Source: Thermoplasmatota archaeon
GTDB taxonomy: Archaea > Thermoplasmatota > Penumbrarchaeia > Penumbrarchaeales > Penumbrarchaeaceae
Direction: 5' to 3'
DNA length: 10,718 nt
NCBI GenBank assembly: GCA_030600725.1
Contig: JAUVLN010000043.1
Span: forward strand, 1 to 10,718
In this document: piece after piece, positions 7,301 to 10,718 of the stretch
Position numbering within the stretch: the first letter of the stretch is position 1
Layout: each line of letters starts with the position of its first letter
Translations under genes and position numbers: made by a program
The notes under the pieces: model-generated
Database searches by the model: none
What the model saw: only the letters and a program-made list of their open reading frames with translations
Told to the model about the DNA's origin: nothing

Positions 7301-7982
7301 AGAGGTTACGGAAGGCGAGAGTTTCACCGCGCTTGGTTACAGATCGCATGACACGCCCTCCGATGATCCCACCCTGATATTCAACTGGTATCTCGACGGG
7401 GAGCTTCTCGAGGAGGAGACCGGAAGGAACCTCACCATCGAGGCAAAGGGGGTTGGGAAACACACGCTTTCTCTTCAGGTCGTGGACGATGACGGAATAT
7501 CTACCATGTCCGATGAGTGTTCCTTCAACGTGATGGAGGTGGATATTGGGTCCCGCCTTTCAGAACTACTGTTCTCACCATTGGGAATCGTTATGGTGAT
7601 GATGTTACTGGCACTGATATTCCTCTCCTCATACCTTTTAAAAAGAAAGACCGAGAAACTGCCGCGTCCTATCCGTGGGGACCTGGAGGCCGAGGGAGAG
7701 GCCCAGGAAGGTGATCAAGAGGGCGAGGCCGTCATCGATCCAGGGGACGATTCGGAGAAGCAGGAGGTGGCGGATGAACCTGACATCGGGTATGATCCGG
7801 TCGATGGCCCTGATATCGGACCCCCCGATGAGGTGGATCTCCCCGCAATTGATGGTTCGATCGATGATCTTGATATGCCCCCACCGGAGATAGCAGATCT
7901 GGAGGAGATCCCGATGGATGAAGGTATTATGGAGGAGCCGGAGATCCCCGAGATGAGCATGGATGAGGAACCCATCATTTGA
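4392..7982 (+). CDS. Membrane-anchored C11 (clostripain-like) cysteine protease with six PKD domains
   Basis: This is a predicted cell-surface endopeptidase of family C11, 1196 residues from GTG 4392. Order: signal peptide (residues 1-28, Lys2 then a hydrophobic core ending VSSA); catalytic domain (about 35-420) starting TWLFLIYMAGDNSL, with His156 in WDHGSGW and Cys213 in DTCSMGS as the catalytic dyad; an Ig- or carboxypeptidase-regulatory-like domain (about 430-513); six PKD repeats (about 515-1048); one membrane span (1064-1083); KRK stop-transfer; and a 113-residue acidic tail. By eye there are 16 N-X-S/T sequons before the span and no Asn after it, supporting type I topology with the protease outside. 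ATG 4338 was rejected because the TATA-like box lies between it and 4392, and starting at 4392 puts the signal peptide at the N-terminus. C11 enzymes cut after basic residues. Likely role: degradation of external protein. The family call is firm; the substrate is unknown. Confidence 0.94.
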   Translation: MKAGNIPSFAAVVLLMMIITPAFFVSSAETEMSDKSRDVGTWLFLIYMAGDNSLGANGTYGNAAWMDLEELESNHPTDNVEVIVLSDMKDDHNTHLYRIKHHPIPGIGSEDIPLSNIDPSWGDELDMSNWRVLRDFLNYSLSTYTADNVMLTIWDHGSGWYRTELGDPSPPQRGFAYDTGGSMRLDGLRQAFEEASGSLGEDIDLDIISFDTCSMGSVEVFEQVSRWARIGIGSEDEQPWYGYNYTFVGRMGGADPLGPVDLTRELVRMFKETYGPTETYSTIISADLTIMTEHLIPSWDNLSREIFEWTYYLEVVKPHLLRAALNRAERMRSSSYSDMGDLLAELIYADLTPTITDLANVSLNYYNSMIIDEYHHTGENPAATGLSIYLPMSSSSYNTMYDGIISFLNFTIRTYWDEALREFYGPLERVSISFNKSVMDGDGLENDLIITVTAPEEGDGVRIGGADVYVDGGSVGPTDEHGNLTIKDFDPGVYEVIAYNGTHVGVSSVKMMNRPPFASCEPTSLNISQGEQATLYALGSYDPDGDPMTYGWDLDDSDGLDDTDSSDFMVVVSFEEVGTRVVRLTVSDGEEANHVDIPIRINNVIPTAVLTIPTSTYEDQIFNVSGWGSSDRTTETEGLFYHYTIDGDGSRDWTNEPNMTLSFETAGIHRVTIRVRDGDDGLGEATDSMMVFNTLPVANMSVPATVSEDDPFTLDGSTSTDTSSDLPTLNYTWMISGDTVPKYGPMIDMSISDEGIYSISLEVTDDDGDASKISRNISVLNVAPTAIINGPSTGVEDEVLRFDGSSSVDTVSDIPGLVFSWDTNDDSIPDMFGREISISLKDEGDHRITLWVVDDDGLRSEDHHWISIVNAPPTPSIAGDATGAEDELLEFYLEGSSDTASDMGSLVYLWSINGDEIGGGLSVLEHVFTMKGTYSIGVEVLDDQGASGYDEMEVTISNPPPVALLIGVPLEVTEGESFTALGYRSHDTPSDDPTLIFNWYLDGELLEEETGRNLTIEAKGVGKHTLSLQVVDDDGISTMSDECSFNVMEVDIGSRLSELLFSPLGIVMVMMLLALIFLSSYLLKRKTEKLPRPIRGDLEAEGEAQEGDQEGEAVIDPGDDSEKQEVADEPDIGYDPVDGPDIGPPDEVDLPAIDGSIDDLDMPPPEIADLEEIPMDEGIMEEPEIPEMSMDEEPII
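5934..7538 (+). repeat. Six tandem PKD domain repeats in the C11 protease
   Basis: The protein-level repeats are about 88-90 residues each and begin near nt 5934, 6201, 6474, 6738, 7005 and 7269. Each opens with a PP/P-x-A-type strand (for example PPFASC, APTAII, PPVALL) and closes with a V-x-D-D-x-G or similar strand. The first has the usual SYDPDGDPMTYGWD core. Repeats 3-6 share a different core of the form D-T-x-S-D-x-x-x-L-x-(F/Y)-x-W. PKD domains are extracellular beta-sandwiches that act as spacers or binding modules. Confidence 0.85.
7641..7979 (+). other. Acidic low-complexity cytoplasmic tail of the C11 protease
   Basis: This segment codes for the 113 residues after the membrane span. 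The first 12 are basic (KRKTEKLPRPIR). The remaining 101 contain 39 Asp/Glu and only one Lys by eye count, with many Pro and Gly and loose repeats such as EPDIG / GPDIG. No Cys, Trp, His or Asn is present. It is probably disordered and faces the cytoplasm. Confidence 0.85.
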
Positions 7983-8002
7983 TCGGATCGGGATCGGGAT
8001 CC
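7981..8002 (+). repeat. Short tandem ATCGGG repeat after the protease stop codon
   Basis: GATCGG-ATCGGG-ATCGGG-ATCC begins inside the stop codon and continues into the 69-base intergenic region, ahead of the TATA-like box of the next gene. There are about three imperfect hexamer copies. No function can be assigned; slippage is a simple origin. Confidence 0.7.
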
Positions 8003-8018
8003 TGGAATGGGCCATTGC

Positions 8019-8028
8019 AAATATTATT
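8019..8028 (+). promoter_or_regulatory. TATA-like box for the FG-GAP/ASPIC gene
   Basis: AAATATTATT is centred about 28 bases upstream of ATG 8052, with no Shine-Dalgarno sequence between. This suggests a separate leaderless transcript rather than read-through from the protease gene. Confidence 0.55.
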
Positions 8029-8051
8029 AGCCCACACTACATTAGGGTGTC

Positions 8052-10718
8052 ATGGGTGCAGGAATGATCAGGGGCCCCTCCTTGAAGCGAATGGCATCCG
8101 CAATTATTCTATCCCTTATTTTCCTTTTTTCGATATCGATCTCCAGGGAACCATGTCCCGATGTTGCATCGGGGCTCCCGACAAGGGCCGGGGAGGTTTC
8201 CTTCACGAACGTATCGGTCGAGGTGGGCCTTGGAGATGTTGGAGGGAACTTCTTCAGCTGGGGGGATTACGATAACGACGGCTACGAGGACCTTCTGATC
8301 GACGGCAAGAAACTGTTTCGCAACACCGGCCCGCCGGATCACTCGTTCGTCGAAGTCACCGGAAAGGCGGGGATAGACGAACCGGTGAACTCCGGCGTGT
8401 TCGGGGATTATGACAATGATGGTTGGCTGGATATATTCTGTGGAGGGGGCCGGGGGTCAAACGATCATCCTCAACATCCGGATATCCTCTGGCACAACGA
8501 GAGGGACGGAACGTTCAGGGATGCCACCGCATCCGCAGGCCATATATCAGACACATTTCCGACAGTGGCCGGTGCCTGGGCGGACGTGGACAGGGACGGA
8601 TATCTCGATCTGTACATGGTGAACTACGAGAACGGGAGTTACGACGGATACAACAATCACTTCTGGCACAACGAAGGGGACGGGACATTTGATAACGGGA
8701 CGGTGGCCTTTGGTTTCGATGAGGGCGGGGATCCGCTTCAATCCAGGGGTGCCAGCTGGTCGGATGTCAATAACGACGGCTGGCAGGATCTTTATGTATC
8801 GAACTACAGGATCATGCGCAATTACCTCTACATGAACGACGGCACGGGGGCGTATGAGGAGTCGGCGGAGGAGATGGGCGTCGAGGGGCACGGGAACCCA
8901 CATCCCGTCACAGGAGGTGAGATCTATTACGGACACTCCCTCGGAAGCTCCTGGGGCGACCTCGACAACGATGGGGATATGGATCTGTGGGTAACGAATC
9001 TGGCACACAAGGATGCCTGGAGGGGGCCCATATGCGATGATTCCTATCTCTTTGAAAACCTTGGACCGGATATGGATTGGGGTTTTATCGATCGGAGGGC
9101 TGAAAGCGGGATAGAGGTCAAGGAGATACCCGGAGCTGTGAGGGATGGGGATGAGCTGATGGTCTCCTCCGGTCTGGCAGATTACGATAACGACGGCGAC
9201 CTGGACCTGTTCATTCCCCAGATCTACGGCGATGTAAGCTACTCCTATTCCTTCCTCTACAGGAACGATGGGGACCTCAGGTTCACCGAGGTGGGAGAGG
9301 AGGCCGGCCTGAGGGTCTGGAACACCTATGGATCGGCCTGGTGTGATTACGACCAGGACGGTTGGATGGACCTGGTCACGGGAGGCGGTACCTGGGACAA
9401 TGATCTATCCAGGACGACCAATGCGAACGTCCATCTGTTTCGGAACAATGGGGGGGAGGTGAAACCGGGATCGAGATGGATCGAGGTCGAACTCGAGGGG
9501 AGGGAGTCGAACAGGGCTGCGGTAGGGGCCCGCGTCACGGTCGAGGTCGACAGGGATGGCGATGGGACAATGGACCACAAGGTGATCAGGGAGGTGCGGG
9601 CAGGAACGGCCGCACACGGTCAGCAGGATTCCATGCTGCTCCATTTCGGACTCGGAACCGCCGTGGAGAACGCTATCATGACCGTTGACTGGCCCATGGG
9701 GAGAAAGACCGTTCATCGGGAATTCGGTCTTGATGGTATCGTCAGGGTATTTGAACCAACCGAGGATATCGAGGTGAACCTTTCACTGGACAGTGCGGTT
9801 CTCGAAGAGGGCAGGATCCGCCTGGATTACACATTCGAGAACCCATCGGCATATACAATAGGGGATCGCCTGTTCATCATCACCGTGAACGATGGCCAGT
9901 TCATCTTCGAACATTGGGTCAGGGAACCGTTAGATCCCGATGATGTGGAACTCTCATGGATCGCCTTCGATGCAGGGGAGATATGGGCCCTGGAAAAGGT
10001 ATCGATGGAACTGGTGAGATCGTATCCCCCCACCCTGCCGTCCGCGGATACACTTGATCGTGAGGATCTGATCAACCGTCCTCCGACCGCAATCCTTTCC
10101 GGGCCCGACGAGGTCGATCCGGGTTCAAGCGTGACGCTCTCGGGCGAGGAATCCTACGATGTTGACGGGGTGGTTGTGGGGTATCGGTTCGATCTCGGGG
10201 ACGGTATGGTATCCGGGTGGATCGAGAGCCCCACCATTCAGCATTCGTACGGATCGGTCGGAACCTACAGGGCGGCACTGTCCGTAAAGGATGATAAAGG
10301 GGATATTTCGCCTGAGGATGCCTACCTGACGATCAGGGTCATAGGTGAGATCGTATCCGAACCGGTGGCACACATCATCGATATCTCGCCTCGGGAGGCT
10401 ACGTTGGGGGGGGATATATCATTCAGGGGACAGGGGGTTCCCTCGACAGGAGAGTTCATCACAGACCATGAGTGGAGGTCATCCCTCGATGGGCGCATTT
10501 CCTCGGAGGCGGGCTTTACCACCGACAGCCTCTCTGAAGGTCATCACGATATAACCTACCGTGTGAGGGATACGGGTGGATCGTGGTCAGAAACCGATAG
10601 TTCGTGGGTCGTTATCACCATCCCGGAGGAGGGGACGCTGTGGGTATCCATCAATGATCTTCCGATGGAGGGCCCTCTTTCCGGTGACGTCATCATCAGC
10701 GGCTCCTCCGGTCCTGTC
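8052..10718 (+). CDS. Secreted FG-GAP/VCBS beta-propeller protein with ASPIC/UnbV and PKD domains (3' end missing)
   Basis: The frame is open from ATG 8052 to the window end: 889 codons with no stop. An N-terminal signal peptide (Arg/Lys near residues 7-13, then hydrophobic IILSLIFLFSISIS) is followed by seven DxDxDGxxDL-type loops whose first Asp is at residues 72, 119, 178, 238, 303, 377 and 432, predicting a seven-bladed calcium-binding propeller. An ASPIC/UnbV domain (about 488-567) follows, with VGARVTVEV, IREVRAG and LLHFGLG. Then come a linker domain, a PKD domain (about 677-765, core SYDVDGVVVGYRFDLGDG), a second PKD-like domain (about 771-858) and the start of an Ig-like domain (from about 860). 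ATG 8064 is an alternative start; the TATA-like box favours 8052. Such proteins are usually extracellular and bind ligands or partners; no enzyme activity is predicted. The C-terminal anchor, if any, lies beyond the window. Specific function is unknown. Confidence 0.92.
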   Translation, partial: MGAGMIRGPSLKRMASAIILSLIFLFSISISREPCPDVASGLPTRAGEVSFTNVSVEVGLGDVGGNFFSWGDYDNDGYEDLLIDGKKLFRNTGPPDHSFVEVTGKAGIDEPVNSGVFGDYDNDGWLDIFCGGGRGSNDHPQHPDILWHNERDGTFRDATASAGHISDTFPTVAGAWADVDRDGYLDLYMVNYENGSYDGYNNHFWHNEGDGTFDNGTVAFGFDEGGDPLQSRGASWSDVNNDGWQDLYVSNYRIMRNYLYMNDGTGAYEESAEEMGVEGHGNPHPVTGGEIYYGHSLGSSWGDLDNDGDMDLWVTNLAHKDAWRGPICDDSYLFENLGPDMDWGFIDRRAESGIEVKEIPGAVRDGDELMVSSGLADYDNDGDLDLFIPQIYGDVSYSYSFLYRNDGDLRFTEVGEEAGLRVWNTYGSAWCDYDQDGWMDLVTGGGTWDNDLSRTTNANVHLFRNNGGEVKPGSRWIEVELEGRESNRAAVGARVTVEVDRDGDGTMDHKVIREVRAGTAAHGQQDSMLLHFGLGTAVENAIMTVDWPMGRKTVHREFGLDGIVRVFEPTEDIEVNLSLDSAVLEEGRIRLDYTFENPSAYTIGDRLFIITVNDGQFIFEHWVREPLDPDDVELSWIAFDAGEIWALEKVSMELVRSYPPTLPSADTLDREDLINRPPTAILSGPDEVDPGSSVTLSGEESYDVDGVVVGYRFDLGDGMVSGWIESPTIQHSYGSVGTYRAALSVKDDKGDISPEDAYLTIRVIGEIVSEPVAHIIDISPREATLGGDISFRGQGVPSTGEFITDHEWRSSLDGRISSEAGFTTDSLSEGHHDITYRVRDTGGSWSETDSSWVVITIPEEGTLWVSINDLPMEGPLSGDVIISGSSGPV
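8265..9374 (+). repeat. Seven FG-GAP/VCBS calcium-loop repeats
   Basis: The loops start at nt 8265, 8406, 8583, 8763, 8958, 9180 and 9345, with cores DYDNDGYEDL, DYDNDGWLDI, DVDRDGYLDL, DVNNDGWQDL, DLDNDGDMDL, DYDNDGDLDL and DYDQDGWMDL. Spacing is 47-74 residues, typical of blades of an integrin-like propeller with variable surface loops. Most are preceded by a Gly/Ser-Trp-x-D or similar strand. Confidence 0.9.

Noticed and set aside
8118..8130. T-rich run as a transcription terminator for the protease gene
   Set aside because: It lies 66 bases inside the next gene and encodes the hydrophobic Ile-Phe-Leu-Phe core of its signal peptide.
8265..9374. Repeated GATTACGATAACGACGG-like DNA as a CRISPR or DNA repeat array
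   Set aside because: The similarity comes from coding for DYDNDG calcium loops at irregular spacing; the DNA between is coding and not spacer-like.
10405..10412. Run of eight G as a possible frameshift or sequencing error
   Set aside because: The reading frame continues with coherent PKD-like sequence on both sides, so the count appears correct.
1..10718. Search for tRNA, rRNA, insertion sequence, integrase, toxin-antitoxin or defence genes
   Set aside because: No cloverleaf, transposase motif, terminal inverted repeat or known defence domain was recognised on either strand.

Overview
The window looks like a chromosomal segment of an archaeon, most likely a euryarchaeon of the Thermoplasmatota type. 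The evidence is indirect. AT-rich TATA-like boxes lie about 22-28 bases upstream of chosen start codons, with no Shine-Dalgarno sequence in between, which is the leaderless arrangement common in archaea. Gene content (tRNase Z, a TrkA/TrkH potassium system, and large secreted PKD-domain proteins rich in N-glycosylation sequons) also fits. No 16S or other phylogenetic marker is present, so the lineage is an inference. The DNA is moderately GC-rich and densely coding, and no gap longer than about 100 bases lacks a gene.

Layout: (1) positions 1-2615, + strand: the 3' part of trkA and a complete trkH, tightly coupled, forming a Trk/Ktr potassium uptake system. (2) 2605-3531, - strand: rnz, encoding ribonuclease Z (tRNA 3'-end processing), convergent with trkH and overlapping it by 11 bases. 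(3) 3638-4300, + strand: a FAHD1-like fumarylacetoacetate hydrolase-family enzyme, divergent from rnz across a short region with two TATA-like boxes. (4) 4392-7982, + strand: a 1196-residue surface protease: signal peptide, C11 (clostripain-like) catalytic domain, six PKD repeats, one membrane span and a very acidic 113-residue cytoplasmic tail. (5) 8052 to the window end, + strand, incomplete: a secreted protein with seven FG-GAP/VCBS calcium-loop repeats (predicted beta-propeller), an ASPIC/UnbV domain, then PKD/Ig-like domains running off the edge.

The first half is housekeeping: ion homeostasis, tRNA maturation and a central-metabolism enzyme. The second half is an extracellular module: a membrane-anchored protease beside a large calcium-binding adhesion- or scaffold-like protein. 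This would suit a cell that attaches to and degrades external protein, but that link rests on adjacency and domain type only. I saw no mobile element, CRISPR array, RNA gene or recognisable defence system. The most unusual items are the acidic cytoplasmic tail of the protease, its divergent PKD subtype, and the propeller-ASPIC-PKD architecture of the last gene.
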